A stretch of DNA of 64,000 nucleotides from Micromonospora yangpuensis (GTDB lineage Bacteria; Actinomycetota; Actinomycetes; Mycobacteriales; Micromonosporaceae). Under the pieces are notes generated by a model. That model searched no databases. It saw only the letters and a list, made by a program, of their open reading frames with translations, and was not told where the DNA came from. Shown in pieces: positions 1 to 9,054 of this stretch; within the stretch, counting starts at the first letter, position 1, and every line of letters starts with the position of its first letter. Position numbers and translations under genes: made by a program. The DNA lies in NCBI RefSeq assembly GCF_900091615.1, contig NZ_FMIA01000002.1:1736001-1800000 (forward strand), given 5' to 3'.

Positions 1-443
1 GCCCGGTAGATCTGCCCGAACCGCAGCGCGTCGGGGGTGCGCAACAGCATCACCTCCCGGCCCAGGTGCTGCACCCACAGCTCCTGCACCTGGTTGCCGC
101 GCTCGTAGGAGCGGTCGAGCCAGCTCAGCGGCAGCTCCAGGAAGGGGGTCAGGGCCAGGGCACCGACCGCGAAGGTGGCCAGGATGATCAACACCGTGGT
201 CCAGTTGCCCCGGTCCTGTGCCGACCAGAGCAGGGAGACCACGCAGACCAGCGCGACCAGTGGTGGTAACGACAGGAGCAGGACCAGCACGCCCCGGCCG
301 AGCACCCGGCCCCGGACGGCGAGGGTCTTGCGCCCCCGCGCGTGCCAGACGTACGTCACCTCGTCGATCGGGACGGCCAGGCCACCGGACCGGATCGACT
401 CGGAGGTCACCTGCACCGCGTCGTCCCGGTAATAGAGGGTCAT
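1..443 (-). CDS. DUF6232-type membrane protein, 3' end cut by window edge
   Basis: Reading left from an ATG at 443 gives a protein beginning MTLYYRDDAVQV that stays open to base 1, so its C-terminus is outside the window. It has two hydrophobic segments in the middle (one around VLVLLLSLPPLVALVCVVSLL and a second LIILATFAVGALALTPF) and ends in the window with a segment LRTPDALRFGQIYR. The next gene on the same strand (506-973) has the same N-terminal pattern, the same two-helix middle and the same TPDALRFGQIYR string, so the two are tandem paralogues. I assign both to the DUF6232 group from memory of the family; function is unknown. Likely a small two-helix membrane protein with a cytoplasmic domain. 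Confidence 0.75.
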   Translation of the reverse strand, partial: MTLYYRDDAVQVTSESIRSGGLAVPIDEVTYVWHARGRKTLAVRGRVLGRGVLVLLLSLPPLVALVCVVSLLWSAQDRGNWTTVLIILATFAVGALALTPFLELPLSWLDRSYERGNQVQELWVQHLGREVMLLRTPDALRFGQIYR

Positions 444-505
444 CACTAAGCCTAACCACTGCCGGGCGAATCCGCCGCCCGGCGAGCGGTCCGACCGTCG
501 ACACC

Positions 506-973
506 TCAGGGGCGCGGGGCCGGCTGCTGCTCCACCGCCCGTTGCACGGCCCGGTAGATCTGCCCGAAGCGCAACGCGTCCGGGGTGGTCAGCAGCCGTA
601 CCGGGGTGCCCCGCCAGCGGACCCACAGCTCGCGCTCCCGGCTGCCGCGCGCGTAGGAGCGGTCCAGGTACTCGAAGAGGAAGTCGGCGAGCGGGCCGAC
701 GCCGAGGCCGACCAGGGTGGCCGCACCGACGATGGCGACGGTGACGGTCGGGGAGCGGTCCAGCCAGAGCGCCAACGCGATGCCGAGCAGCGCGGCGACC
801 AGCGGAGCGGCCAGCGCCGCGCCGAGCGCGCCCCGGCCGGCCAGCACCCGCCAGGACCGACTGCCCTGCCGGTGCCACACCGCGCTGATCTCGGCCAACG
901 GGAAGGTCCGCTCGTGCACCCGGATCGCGGTGGTGGTGACCCGGACGCCCCGGTCGTCGTAGTACGTGGTCAT
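506..973 (-). CDS. DUF6232-type small membrane protein
   Basis: 155-residue protein starting MTTYYDDRGVRV at an ATG at 973; a GGAG lies 6 nt upstream of it, which is why I prefer this start over the GTG at 1003. Two hydrophobic stretches (ALGAALAAPLVAALLGIALAL and VTVAIVGAATLVGLGVGPLADFLF) are followed by a short conserved tail with LLTTPDALRFGQIYRAVQ. It is a tandem paralogue of the gene cut by the left edge; the two are separated by about 60 bases. Function is unknown. The gene is divergent from the enoyl-CoA hydratase gene that starts at 1070. Confidence 0.8.
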   Translation of the reverse strand: MTTYYDDRGVRVTTTAIRVHERTFPLAEISAVWHRQGSRSWRVLAGRGALGAALAAPLVAALLGIALALWLDRSPTVTVAIVGAATLVGLGVGPLADFLFEYLDRSYARGSRERELWVRWRGTPVRLLTTPDALRFGQIYRAVQRAVEQQPAPRP

Positions 974-1069
974 CGCATCTCCGCAGGCTGGGGCTGACAC
1001 CACACTACGTCTGCAACGATCCGGGCCGTAAGGTTGGCACGACTTCGACGAGGAAGCGAGAGGTGCGGC

Positions 1070-1843
1070 GTGGGCGAGTTCGTGCGGCTGGAGACCAGGG
1101 ACGGCATCGGCACCATCCGGTTGGACCGGCCGCCGATGAACGCGCTGAACACTCAGGTCCAGGAGGAGTTGCGGGCCGCCGCCACGGCGGCCACCGCCGA
1201 TCCCGGGGTCCGCGCCGTCATCGTGTACGGCGGGGAGAAGGTCTTCGCCGCCGGCGCGGACATCAAGGAGATGGCCGACATGTCCTACGTGGACATGGCC
1301 GGTCGGGCGGCCGACCTCTCCAGCGCCCTCGGCGCGATCGCCCGGATCCCCAAGCCGGTGGTCGCGGCGATCACCGGGTACGCCCTCGGTGGCGGTTGTG
1401 AGCTGGCCCTGGCCTGCGACTGGCGGGTGGTGGCCGCCGACGCCAAGCTCGGCCAGCCGGAGATCAGGCTCGGTGTCATCCCGGGTGCCGGCGGCACCCA
1501 GCGGCTGGCCCGCCTGGTCGGCCCGGCCCGGGCCAAGGATCTGATCATGTCGGGTCGGATGGTCGACGCCGAGGAGGCGCTGCGGATCGGTCTGGCCGAC
1601 CGGGTCGCCCCGGCGGCCGAGGTGTACGCGACCGCCGTCGAGCTGGTCACGCCGTACCTGAGCGGTCCGGTGCAGGCCCTGCGGGCGGCGAAGCTGGCGG
1701 TCGACGGCGGCCTGGACATGGACCTCACCTCCGGCCTGGCCTGGGAGAGCCAGCTCTTCGCCGCGCTGTTCGCCACCGACGACCGGCGGGAGGGCATGGC
1801 GGCCTTCGTCGAGAAACGCCGGCCGGACTTCACCGGCCGCTGA
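1070..1843 (+). CDS. Enoyl-CoA hydratase/isomerase family protein
   Basis: 257-residue crotonase-fold protein. It carries the oxyanion-hole segment [10 protein letters not shown], the segment [11 protein letters not shown] and [18 protein letters not shown]. The two glutamates that act as acid/base in classical enoyl-CoA hydratases are present at about residues 111 (in GGGCEL) and 131 (in QPEIRLG), so the protein should be a true hydratase of 2-enoyl-CoA in fatty-acid oxidation rather than an inactive relative. Start: a GTG at 1070 has GAGAGG 6 nt upstream; an in-frame ATG at 1034 lacks a ribosome site and adds residues not typical of the family. It is followed 75 bases later by the ThDP enzyme gene. 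Confidence 0.9.
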   Translation: MGEFVRLETRDGIGTIRLDRPPMNALNTQVQEELRAAATAATADPGVRAVIVYGGEKVFAAGADIKEMADMSYVDMAGRAADLSSALGAIARIPKPVVAAITGYALGGGCELALACDWRVVAADAKLGQPEIRLGVIPGAGGTQRLARLVGPARAKDLIMSGRMVDAEEALRIGLADRVAPAAEVYATAVELVTPYLSGPVQALRAAKLAVDGGLDMDLTSGLAWESQLFAALFATDDRREGMAAFVEKRRPDFTGR

Positions 1844-1917
1844 CCCGGGCGGTTCACATTCCGCTTACCGGCCAGTAACGTGGGACTCCGGTCGGGGCTG
1901 ACGGAGAGGGAGCGGCG

Positions 1918-3540
1918 ATGGCGGAGCGGATCGAGGGGCACGGCGGGGAGTTGGCGCTCGCGGCGCTGCGCGCGTACGGCGTACGCGAGATGTTCACCCT
2001 CTCCGGCGGGCACGTCTTCCCGCTCTACGACGCCGCGCACGGGTCCGACTTCCCCATCTACGACGTCCGCCACGAGCAGACCGCGGTCTTCGCCGCCGAG
2101 GCGGTGGCCAAGCTGCAGCGCCGCCCCGGCCTGGCCGTGCTCACCGCCGGCCCGGGCGTCACCAACGGCATCTCCGGGCTGACCAGCGCCTACTTCAACG
2201 CCTCTCCGGTGCTGGTGCTCGGGGGCAGGGCACCGGCGTTCCGCTGGGGCTCGGGCAGCCTGCAGGAGATGGACCACCTGCCGCTGGTCGCCCCGGTCAC
2301 CAAGCACGCCGAGACGGTGTTCGGCACCGACGACATCCCCCGGGCGGTCTCCGCCGCGCTGACCGCCGCGCTCACCCCGCACCGGGGCCCGGTCTTCCTG
2401 GACTTCCCGCTGGAGACGATCTTCTCGGTGGCCGACGCCGACGCCCCGCAGGCCGCCCCGATCGTCCCGGTCGAGGCCGACCCGGCGGAGGTCACCCGGG
2501 CGGTCGAGCTGCTCGCCGGTGCCAGCCGTCCGGTCATCGTCGCCGGCTCCGACGTCTGGGGCGGCGACGCGGTCGAGGCGCTGCGCGCCGCCGCCGAGGC
2601 GTTGCGGGTGCCCGTCTTCACCAACGGCATGGGCCGGGGGGCGCTGCCGCCCGGCCACCCGCTCGCCTTCGCCAAGGCCCGCCGGGTCGCCCTCGGCGGC
2701 GCCGACGTGGTGGCCGTGGTCGGCACCCCGCTGGACTTCCGGCTCGGCTTCGGCGACTTCGGCGACGCGCAGGTGGTGCACGTGGTCGACGCCCCCAGCC
2801 AGCGGGCCACCCACCTGCAGCCGGCCGCCAGCCCCGCCGGGGACCTGCGGCTGATCCTCACCGCCTTCGCCGACCACCGGGGCGACCGGGTCGACCACAC
2901 CGACTGGATCGCCACCCTGCGCGACGCCGAGGAGGCGGCCCGGGCCCGCGACGCCGAGGCGATGGCCGCCGAGACCGACCCGATCCGGCCGGCCCGGATC
3001 TACGGGGAGCTGCGTCGGGTCCTCGACCCCGACGCGATCACCATCGGCGACGGCGGCGACTTCGTCTCGTACGCCGGCAAGTACCTGGAGCCGGCACAGC
3101 CCGGCAGCTGGCTCGACCCCGGCCCGTACGGCTGCCTCGGCACCGGCCTGGGATATGCGATGGGGGCCCGGGTCAGCCACCCCGACCGGCAGATCTGCGT
3201 GTTGATGGGCGACGGCGCGGCCGGCTTCTCGTTGATGGACGTCGAGTCGTTGGCCCGCCAACGGCTCCCGGTGGTGATCGTGGTCGGCAACAACGGCATC
3301 TGGGGTCTGGAGAAGCACCCCATGCGGGCCATGTACGGCTACGACGTCGCCGCCGACCTGCAACCCGAGCTGCGCTACGACCGGGTGGTCGAGGCGCTCG
3401 GCGGGGCCGGGGAGACGGTGGCCAAGGCGGCCGACCTGGCACCGGCCCTGGACCGGGCCTTCGCCGCCGGGGTGCCGTACCTGGTGAACGTGCTCACCGA
3501 TCCGGCGGACGCGTACCCCCGCTCGTCGAACCTGGCCTGA
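1918..3540 (+). CDS. Thiamine-diphosphate enzyme, acetolactate synthase-like (IlvG type)
   Basis: 540-residue protein with the three-domain layout of the acetolactate synthase family: N-terminal pyrimidine-binding domain with the ThDP-activating glutamate at about residue 53 (DVRHEQTA), a central domain, and a C-terminal pyrophosphate-binding domain with GDG at about 431-433 and the metal-ligand region GNNGIWG. The segments [10 protein letters not shown] and ALRWGxGSLQE-like [12 protein letters not shown] resemble mycobacterial IlvG and related acetolactate-synthase-like proteins. No regulatory subunit is adjacent, so biosynthetic acetolactate synthase (ilvBN) is unlikely; a paralogous decarboxylase, ligase or oxalyl-CoA-type activity is possible. 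Substrate cannot be read from the sequence. Confidence 0.85.
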   Translation: MAERIEGHGGELALAALRAYGVREMFTLSGGHVFPLYDAAHGSDFPIYDVRHEQTAVFAAEAVAKLQRRPGLAVLTAGPGVTNGISGLTSAYFNASPVLVLGGRAPAFRWGSGSLQEMDHLPLVAPVTKHAETVFGTDDIPRAVSAALTAALTPHRGPVFLDFPLETIFSVADADAPQAAPIVPVEADPAEVTRAVELLAGASRPVIVAGSDVWGGDAVEALRAAAEALRVPVFTNGMGRGALPPGHPLAFAKARRVALGGADVVAVVGTPLDFRLGFGDFGDAQVVHVVDAPSQRATHLQPAASPAGDLRLILTAFADHRGDRVDHTDWIATLRDAEEAARARDAEAMAAETDPIRPARIYGELRRVLDPDAITIGDGGDFVSYAGKYLEPAQPGSWLDPGPYGCLGTGLGYAMGARVSHPDRQICVLMGDGAAGFSLMDVESLARQRLPVVIVVGNNGIWGLEKHPMRAMYGYDVAADLQPELRYDRVVEALGGAGETVAKAADLAPALDRAFAAGVPYLVNVLTDPADAYPRSSNLA

Positions 3541-3686
3541 GCCGTCCCGGTCCGGCCGCACATCGGCCGCTACCTGCGAAAATCAGCGGAATTCGCGCGT
3601 CTCCTGTCGTATTGTCGGCCGCGCGTCGTTGGTCTGTCGTACCCGTGGTGCAGGGTGTGACGACCATACGAAGGACAGGAGCTGCG

Positions 3687-4655
3687 ATGGAGTACGCAAT
3701 CCGGGCAGAGGGGCTGGTACGCCGCTTCGGCGCCACCACCGCCCTCGCCGGGGTCGATCTGGCGGTCCCCACCGGGACCGTCTTCGGGCTGCTCGGCCCG
3801 AACGGGGCGGGCAAGACCACCGCCGTACGGGTGCTCACCACCCTGCTGCGCGCCGACGAGGGCCACGCCACCGTGGGCGGCTTCGACGTGCGGCGCGACG
3901 CCCACCAGGTGCGGCAGATCATCGGCTTGACCGGGCAGTACGCCTCGGTCGACGAGACCCTCACCGGCAGCGAGAACCTGCTGCTCATCGGCCGGCTGCT
4001 CGGGATGGGCCGGGCGGATGCCAAGGCCCGCGCGCGGCAGTTGCTGGCCGACTTCCACCTCTCCGACGCCGGGGAACGGCCCGCCAAGACCTACTCCGGT
4101 GGCATGCGTCGCCGCCTCGACCTGGCCGCGAGCCTGGTCGGGCGCCCGCAGGTGCTCTTCCTCGACGAGCCGACCACCGGGCTCGACCCACGCAGCCGCA
4201 CCGAGCTGTGGGACATCGTGCGTGACCTGGTCGGCTCCGGCGTCACGGTGCTGCTCACCACGCAGTACCTCGAGGAGGCTGACCAGCTGGCCAGCGAGAT
4301 CGCCGTGGTCGACCACGGGCGGGTCATCGCCCAGGGCACCCCGGAGCAGCTCAAATCCAAGACCGGCGGGCAGACGCTGGCCATCCGGCCGGTCGACCCG
4401 GCGGACGTGCCGAGGGTGGTGGCCGTCGCGGGGGCGGCCGCCGGCAGCACCGCGGAGGTCGTGCAGCAGACCGTCAGCGTGCCGGTCAACGACCCCGGGG
4501 TGCTGCCCACCGTCGTGCGTCAGCTCGACGAGGCCGGGGTCCCGGTCGCCGAGCTCTCGCTGCGCGGCGCCAGCCTGGACGAGGTCTTCCTCTCCCTGAC
4601 CGGCCACCCGGCCGAGCAGGCCACCCCGACCGACCTGGAAGGAGCGCCGGCATGA
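3687..4655 (+). CDS. ABC exporter ATP-binding protein, DrrA type
   Basis: 322-residue ATPase subunit. Walker A GPNGAGKT is at residues 37-44, the signature YSGGMRRRLDLA starts near 136, and Walker B VLFLDEPTTGLDP follows. The C-terminal extension after the nucleotide-binding domain, ending in LRGASLDEVFLSLTG, is typical of the daunorubicin-resistance (DrrA) subgroup. Start chosen at an ATG preceded by AGGAG; an upstream in-frame ATG lacks such a site. It overlaps the permease gene by four bases (ATGA), so the two are translationally coupled and form a two-component exporter. Likely exports a drug, antibiotic or lipid; the substrate is unknown. Confidence 0.92.
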   Translation: MEYAIRAEGLVRRFGATTALAGVDLAVPTGTVFGLLGPNGAGKTTAVRVLTTLLRADEGHATVGGFDVRRDAHQVRQIIGLTGQYASVDETLTGSENLLLIGRLLGMGRADAKARARQLLADFHLSDAGERPAKTYSGGMRRRLDLAASLVGRPQVLFLDEPTTGLDPRSRTELWDIVRDLVGSGVTVLLTTQYLEEADQLASEIAVVDHGRVIAQGTPEQLKSKTGGQTLAIRPVDPADVPRVVAVAGAAAGSTAEVVQQTVSVPVNDPGVLPTVVRQLDEAGVPVAELSLRGASLDEVFLSLTGHPAEQATPTDLEGAPA

Positions 4656-5461
4656 CCGCCGTCAGTGTCCCCGCGCCGGTGGCACCCCCGCGCCGGTCGA
4701 GCCCGTTCGCCGGGGTGGGTCACACCATGACCCTGGCCTGGCGCAGCCTGGTGCAGATCAAGCACAACCCGATGGAGCTGCTCGACCTGAGCATCCAACC
4801 GGTGATGTTCGTGCTGCTCTTCACCTACGTCTTCGGCGGGGCGATCTCCGGCTCGCCGGGCGACTACCTGATGTTCGCGCTGCCCGGCATCGTCGTGCAG
4901 AACGCCCTCTTCGCCACCATGACCACCGGGTTCGGGCTCAACCACGACCTGACCAAAGGGGTCTTCGACCGGCTGCGGGCGCTGCCGATCGCCCGCTGGG
5001 CGCCGCTGGCCGGGCGGATCCTGGCCGACACCGTGAAGCAGGCCTGGGCGTTGACGCTGCTGCTGGGCGTCGGCATGGTCCTCGGGTTCCGACTGGGCAA
5101 CGGGCTGCTCGGGCTGCTCGGCGCGTTCGCCCTGCTGCTGACCTTCTCGCTGGCCGCGGCGTGGATCTCGGTACTGGTCGGGGTGCTGGTCAGCGAGCCG
5201 GAGAAGGTGCAGATCTTCGGCTTCACGGTGATCTTCCCGCTCACCTTCACCAGCAACGCGTTCGTGCCGACCGAGACCATGCCGGGCTGGTTGCAGGCCT
5301 GGGTGCAGGTCAACCCGGTGACCATCCTCGCCGACGCGCTGCGCGGGCTCCTGGTCGGCGGTCCGGTCGCCGGCCCGGTCTTCCAGTCGTTGATCTGGGC
5401 CGCGGTCCTGGCCGCCGTCTTCGCCCCGCTGGCCGTACGGGCGCTGCGCCGCCGGGTGTGA
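4652..5461 (+). CDS. ABC-2 type exporter permease, DrrB type
   Basis: 269-residue integral membrane protein with about six hydrophobic segments and the ABC-2 family pattern, including FVLLFTYVFGGAI near residue 52, and the segment FPLTFTSNAFVPTETMPGWLQ in the second half that is characteristic of DrrB-like permeases. It pairs with the ATPase immediately upstream (four-base ATGA overlap). Together they should assemble as a membrane exporter of a hydrophobic compound. A GC-rich hairpin about 70 bases downstream probably ends the transcript. Confidence 0.92.
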   Translation: MTAVSVPAPVAPPRRSSPFAGVGHTMTLAWRSLVQIKHNPMELLDLSIQPVMFVLLFTYVFGGAISGSPGDYLMFALPGIVVQNALFATMTTGFGLNHDLTKGVFDRLRALPIARWAPLAGRILADTVKQAWALTLLLGVGMVLGFRLGNGLLGLLGAFALLLTFSLAAAWISVLVGVLVSEPEKVQIFGFTVIFPLTFTSNAFVPTETMPGWLQAWVQVNPVTILADALRGLLVGGPVAGPVFQSLIWAAVLAAVFAPLAVRALRRRV

Positions 5462-5529
5462 CCCCGGCCGTAGCCCCGACCCCGCGTCGCCGGGTTACCC
5501 CGACCCCGCGCCGCCGGGGATGAGCCCGG

Positions 5530-5567
5530 CCGCCGCCTCGGCCCCAGCACTGGAGCCGAGGCGGCGG
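5530..5567. terminator. Hairpin between convergent genes, probable bidirectional terminator
   Basis: A 13-bp perfect inverted repeat (5530-5542 with 5555-5567, arm CCGCCGCCTCGGC) with a 12-base loop that can itself pair as CCA/TGG. It lies between the converging drrB-like gene and the PLDc_N gene. There is no T-tract, as is common in high-GC actinomycetes, so termination is inferred from position and stem strength. Confidence 0.6.
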
Positions 5568-5573
5568 TCCCGG

Positions 5574-6080
5574 TCACCTGGGCTCCGGGCGGTCCTCCTC
5601 GCCCTCGCGGCTGTGCAGGCCGCCCTCGGGCAGGTCGTCGTCGCGGCGCTGGCGATCCTCCGGTTCGTCGGTGGCTCCGGCCGCCGGTCGGTGGCGTTCG
5701 CCGGTCGGCCCCGCGGCGGGTCGGGACCGACCCGGCTCCGTCGCCGGCCCGGCCTGGTCGCGCAGGTCCTCCTCCAGCCGACGGAAGAGGTCGTGGTCCT
5801 GCTTGGCCGCCCGTTCGGCGATGGCGCGCAGGAACTCCGGGTCGTCGTCGGGCGCGGCCGGTCCCCGGGCCGGCCGGGTGCCGATCGGGGTGACCGGCCT
5901 CGGGCGCCCGGCGAGGAACCAGGCGATCCACCCCAACAGGGGCACGAGCAGGATGACGGCCACCCAGGCGGGTCGGGGCATCGCCCGCACCGTGCCCTTC
6001 TCCGCCGACAGGCAGCTGATCAACGCGAGGGCGGCGCAGACGACCTGGACGAAGAAGAGGAGGATGAACAGCCGGACCAT
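5574..6080 (-). CDS. PLDc_N-domain small membrane protein
   Basis: 168-residue protein: two transmembrane helices (LFILLFFVQVVCAALALISCL and AWVAVILLVPLLGWIAWFLAG) joined by a short basic loop, matching the phospholipase D N-terminal (PLDc_N) module, followed by a long, charged and probably disordered C-terminal tail rich in Glu, Asp, Arg and Pro. There is no PLD HKD catalytic domain, so it is not a phospholipase. The ATG at 6080 places the first helix at the N-terminus; a GTG at 6098 is an alternative start adding six residues. It may form a minus-strand run with the two DUF202 genes upstream. Function is unknown. Confidence 0.75.
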   Translation of the reverse strand: MVRLFILLFFVQVVCAALALISCLSAEKGTVRAMPRPAWVAVILLVPLLGWIAWFLAGRPRPVTPIGTRPARGPAAPDDDPEFLRAIAERAAKQDHDLFRRLEEDLRDQAGPATEPGRSRPAAGPTGERHRPAAGATDEPEDRQRRDDDLPEGGLHSREGEEDRPEPR

Positions 6081-6110
6081 GGCCCCATCATGACTCACCC
6101 TCGCCGTGAC

Positions 6111-6425
6111 TCACCACAGCTCCCGCAGCACCAGCAGGATGCCGGCCAGGGCGATACCGACCACGCTGAGTGCGGCAAGCGGCAACGAGCGTCCGCCGGT
6201 GGCCGTCGTGCCGGTGCCGGTGCCGCGCCGCCAGCAGATCCGCAGGGCCACCGCCCAGCCGAGCAGCACGGCACCACCGAGCAGCGCGCCGGTCACGTCT
6301 CCGGTCAGGGCCAGCCGGACCGCCAGCACCGTCACCACGGTCACGGTGAGCGCGGTCCGCCGCCAGGCCAGCCGGGTCCGTTCGGGCTGCAGCCCCGGGT
6401 CCCGGTGCGGTCGGTGGTCGGTCAC
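6111..6425 (-). CDS. DUF202-family membrane protein
   Basis: 104-residue protein beginning VTDHRPHRDPGLQPERTRLAWRRTAL, which is the conserved DUF202 opening (LAxERTxLAWxRT), then three hydrophobic segments. The GTG start at 6425 lies two bases after the stop codon of the second DUF202 gene, so translation is probably coupled. The pair likely forms a small hetero-oligomeric inner-membrane protein; the family's role is not established. Confidence 0.82.
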   Translation of the reverse strand: MTDHRPHRDPGLQPERTRLAWRRTALTVTVVTVLAVRLALTGDVTGALLGGAVLLGWAVALRICWRRGTGTGTTATGGRSLPLAALSVVGIALAGILLVLRELW

Positions 6426-6427
6426 CG

Positions 6428-6814
6428 CTACCCGAGCGCCCCGGCCAGCACCGCCAGCACCAGCAGCACCGCGCCGAGCCCGACCACCAGCGCGAGGATC
6501 GCCGGGAACCGGGAGGCGGGCAGCTCCTCGCCCAACCGGATGGCCCGTTCGGTACGCGCCCAGTGGTCCACCGCCCGTACCGCCACCGCCGCGCCGATCA
6601 GCAACAGCACGATGGCGATCGTCTCGCGCAGGTGCCGCAGCGGCAGGGGCGGCAGGAACTGGGCCACGGCGAGCCCGCCGCCGACCAGCGCCAGCCCGGT
6701 CCGCAGCCAGGCCAGGAAGGTCCGTTCGTTGGCCAACGAGAAGCGGTAGTCGGGGGTGCTGCCCACCGCCCGCATGTCCTGCGGGTCGAACCACTGCCTG
6801 ATCGTCTGCCACAC
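6428..6814 (-). CDS. DUF202-family membrane protein (YidH-like)
   Basis: 128-residue protein with SLANERTFLAWLRTGLALVGGGLAVAQ, the DUF202 signature, and three transmembrane segments ending in FPAILALVVGLGAVLLVLAVLAG. Start is a GTG at 6814. It is the first gene of a two-gene unit with the DUF202 gene 2 bases downstream, and is divergent from the GNAT gene at 6857, leaving only 42 bases for both promoters. In Escherichia coli a comparable pair is yidH-yidG. Function is unknown. Confidence 0.85.
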   Translation of the reverse strand: MWQTIRQWFDPQDMRAVGSTPDYRFSLANERTFLAWLRTGLALVGGGLAVAQFLPPLPLRHLRETIAIVLLLIGAAVAVRAVDHWARTERAIRLGEELPASRFPAILALVVGLGAVLLVLAVLAGALG

Positions 6815-6856
6815 GAGCAGTGATTATCCGCTTTGTCCGCGACATAGATTGGGTGG

Positions 6857-7654
6857 GTGACCGATCTTGACGCAACGACGCTGCGGACCGCGTACGACAA
6901 CCAGATCCGACCGGAGATCCCCGACCCGGCGCCGGCCGGGGTGACGGTGGAGCGGGACGGTCCGCTGGTGCGGGTGCTCGGGCTGGACCAGCGGGGTTTC
7001 CTCACCTACCGGGACCTCGGTGGTCTGGCCGGCACGGAGCTGGACGAGCTGATCGCGCGGCAGGTGGAGATCTTCCGCCGGCGGGGTGAGGCGGTCGAGT
7101 GGAAGCTCAACGCGCACGACGAGCCGGCCGACCTGGCCGACCGGCTGCGGGCCGCCGGCTTCGTCCCCGAGGACGAGGAGACCGTCGTGATCAGCCCGGT
7201 CGCCCCGCTGGCGGGCGCCATGCCGGTCCTGCCCGAGGGGGTACGCCTGCGCGAGGTGACCGGCCGGGACGACCTGGAGCGGATCGCGGCGATGGAGCGG
7301 GTGGTCTGGCAGGCCGACCGGGACCACCTGGTGACCGGCCTGGCGAAGGAGATCGCCGCCGACCCGCAGTCGATCACGGTAGTGGTGGCCGAGGCGGCCG
7401 ACGAGGTGGTCAGCGCGGGTTGGGTGCGGTACCCGGCCGGCACCGGTTTCGCCACCCTGTGGGGCGGCTCGACCCTGCCGCAGTGGCGTCGCCGGGGCAT
7501 CTACCGGGCGCTGGTGGTGCACCGGGCCCGGCTGGCCGGGCAACGGGACCGGACGTTGTTGCAGGTGGACGCCTCCCCGCAGAGCCGGCCGATCCTGGAG
7601 CGGCTCGGCTTCGTCCCGGTCACCACCACCACGCCGTACGTCTACACTCCGTGA
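6857..7654 (+). CDS. GNAT-family N-acetyltransferase
   Basis: 265-residue protein. The C-terminal half has the GNAT fold: acetyl-CoA-binding motif A appears as LPQWRRRGIYRALVVHRARLAG (Q/RxxGxG/A-like), followed by LLQVDASPQSRPILERLGFVPVTTTTPYVY, the usual motif B ending. The N-terminal half (residues 1-120) is a second, partly GNAT-like domain with a GFVPEDEETVVIS segment, as in tandem-GNAT proteins where one half is degenerate. Start is a GTG at 6857. The acetyl acceptor is unknown. Confidence 0.85.
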   Translation: MTDLDATTLRTAYDNQIRPEIPDPAPAGVTVERDGPLVRVLGLDQRGFLTYRDLGGLAGTELDELIARQVEIFRRRGEAVEWKLNAHDEPADLADRLRAAGFVPEDEETVVISPVAPLAGAMPVLPEGVRLREVTGRDDLERIAAMERVVWQADRDHLVTGLAKEIAADPQSITVVVAEAADEVVSAGWVRYPAGTGFATLWGGSTLPQWRRRGIYRALVVHRARLAGQRDRTLLQVDASPQSRPILERLGFVPVTTTTPYVYTP

Positions 7655-7656
7655 TC

Positions 7657-8061
7657 ATGGAGCGGTTGACGGAGGACGAGCAGCTCACCCTCAGGACCGG
7701 CGCGTTCGGCGCGGTGTTCCTGGTGTCCAACGCCGACCCTGGCGTGTTCGCCATGGTCCGGGAGAGTTTCGCCGCCTCGGGGGTGATGTCGGGGGCCAGT
7801 GGCCTGGTCAAGGAGGTGTTGGCCAACGGTCCGCTGCCCCGGTTGCCCCGGGACTCGACCCTGGAGGTCGAGTCGGTGGTGCTGCCGGCGCTGGGCCGGG
7901 CGATGGCGATCCTGCGGGACAAGGCCCCCGGCGAGGCGCAGAACTACCGGTCCGTGGTGCTGACCGCCGCCGACGAGGTGGCGCGGGCGCACAAGGGGGT
8001 GTCCCCGGCCGAGGCCGAGGCGATCGACCGGATCAGGCAGGCGCTGGCCGCCCCGGCCTGA
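7657..8061 (+). CDS. Small conserved-looking protein of unknown function
   Basis: 134-residue soluble protein beginning MERLTEDEQLTLRTGAFGAVFLVSNADPG. It starts two bases after the GNAT stop codon (a GTG at 7651 is an alternative), so it is probably cotranslated with it. The sequence is predicted mostly helical, with no signal peptide, cofactor motif or membrane segment. High-GC codon use matches the neighbours, so I take it as real. I do not recognise the family. Confidence 0.7.
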   Translation: MERLTEDEQLTLRTGAFGAVFLVSNADPGVFAMVRESFAASGVMSGASGLVKEVLANGPLPRLPRDSTLEVESVVLPALGRAMAILRDKAPGEAQNYRSVVLTAADEVARAHKGVSPAEAEAIDRIRQALAAPA

Positions 8062-8263
8062 CCGCCGGCTGGGTGAGCTGTGTCACTCCGCCTCGCCCCG
8101 ACCCGTGATGCTACTGGCAGGTAACCTTGCGGCGTGGGTAATCGCACTGCATCGGGCGGTTGACCGGCCGGCAACAAACGCGCGAGGCTGCGCCCGTGAC
8201 CAGGCGAGCAACGCCTGACCGGGCGAGGAATCGCACCACCTACAGGAGGGTCGTCGAAGCGCG
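8062..8263 (+). promoter_or_regulatory. Intergenic region with probable etf promoter
   Basis: 200 bases without a gene, ahead of etfB. The stretch around 8120-8140 contains GGTAACCT, which could be a -10-type element, but no convincing -35 is visible. A GGAGGG lies 13 bases before the etfB ATG, longer than the usual spacing. No repeats or riboswitch-like structure were seen. Confidence 0.3.
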
Positions 8264-9043
8264 ATGAACATCGTCGTACTCGTCAAGCAGGTGCCCGACT
8301 CGGGCGCGGACCGCAACCTGCGCAGTGACGACAACACCCTAGACCGCGGTTCGGCGAACAACGTCATCAACGAGATGGACGAGTACGCCATCGAGGAAGC
8401 GCTGAAGATCAAGGAAGCGCACGGTGGTGAGGTCACCATCCTGACCATGGGCCCGGACCGGGCGACCGAGTCGATCCGCAAGGCGCTCTCGATGGGCCCG
8501 GACGCCGCCGTGCACGTCGTCGACGACGCCCTGCACGGCTCCTGCGCCGTGGCCACCTCCAAGGTGCTCGCCGCGGCCCTGGGGCAGCTCAACGCCGACC
8601 TGGTGCTCTGCGGTGCAGAGTCGACCGACGGCCGGGTGCAGGTCCTGCCGCACATGCTCGCCGAGCGCCTCGGGATCGCCGCGCTGACCGGCGCGCGCAA
8701 GCTCACCGTCGACGGCGCCACGCTTACCGTCGAGCGGCAGACCGAGGAGGGCTACGAGGTGGTCACCGCCGCGACCCCGGCCGTGGTCTCCGTCTGGGAC
8801 ACCATCAACGAGCCGCGCTACCCGTCCTTCAAGGGCATCATGGCCGCCAAGAAGAAGCCGGTACGGACGCTCTCCCTGGGTGATCTCGGGGTGGCTCCGG
8901 ACGAGGTGGGCCTGGCCGGGGCGACCAGCGCCGTTCTGGAGCACACCAGGCGTCCGGCGCGGTCCGGCGGTGCCAAGATCACCGACGAGGGCGAGGGCGG
9001 CGTCAAGCTGGTCGAGTTCCTCGCCACCGAGAAGTTCGTGTGA
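8264..9043 (+). CDS. etfB: Electron transfer flavoprotein beta subunit
   Basis: 259-residue protein beginning MNIVVLVKQVPDSG, the standard EtfB N-terminus. It contains the AMP-site segment MGPDRATESIRKALSMGPDAAVHV and the CGAESTDG motif, plus the conserved SVWDTINEPRYPSFKGIMAAKKK segment that includes the lysine recognition loop contacting acyl-CoA dehydrogenases. EtfAB carries electrons from acyl-CoA dehydrogenases to the quinone pool. etfA follows 11 bases downstream. It fits with the enoyl-CoA hydratase upstream in a beta-oxidation theme. Confidence 0.96.
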   Translation: MNIVVLVKQVPDSGADRNLRSDDNTLDRGSANNVINEMDEYAIEEALKIKEAHGGEVTILTMGPDRATESIRKALSMGPDAAVHVVDDALHGSCAVATSKVLAAALGQLNADLVLCGAESTDGRVQVLPHMLAERLGIAALTGARKLTVDGATLTVERQTEEGYEVVTAATPAVVSVWDTINEPRYPSFKGIMAAKKKPVRTLSLGDLGVAPDEVGLAGATSAVLEHTRRPARSGGAKITDEGEGGVKLVEFLATEKFV

Positions 9044-9054
9044 GGGGTCAGGAC

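Noticed and set aside
1285..3561. Long minus-strand open frame opposite the enoyl-CoA hydratase and ThDP genes
   Set aside because: Antisense to two well-supported genes; its translation is Gly/Arg/Val-rich with no family motif. A GC-bias shadow.
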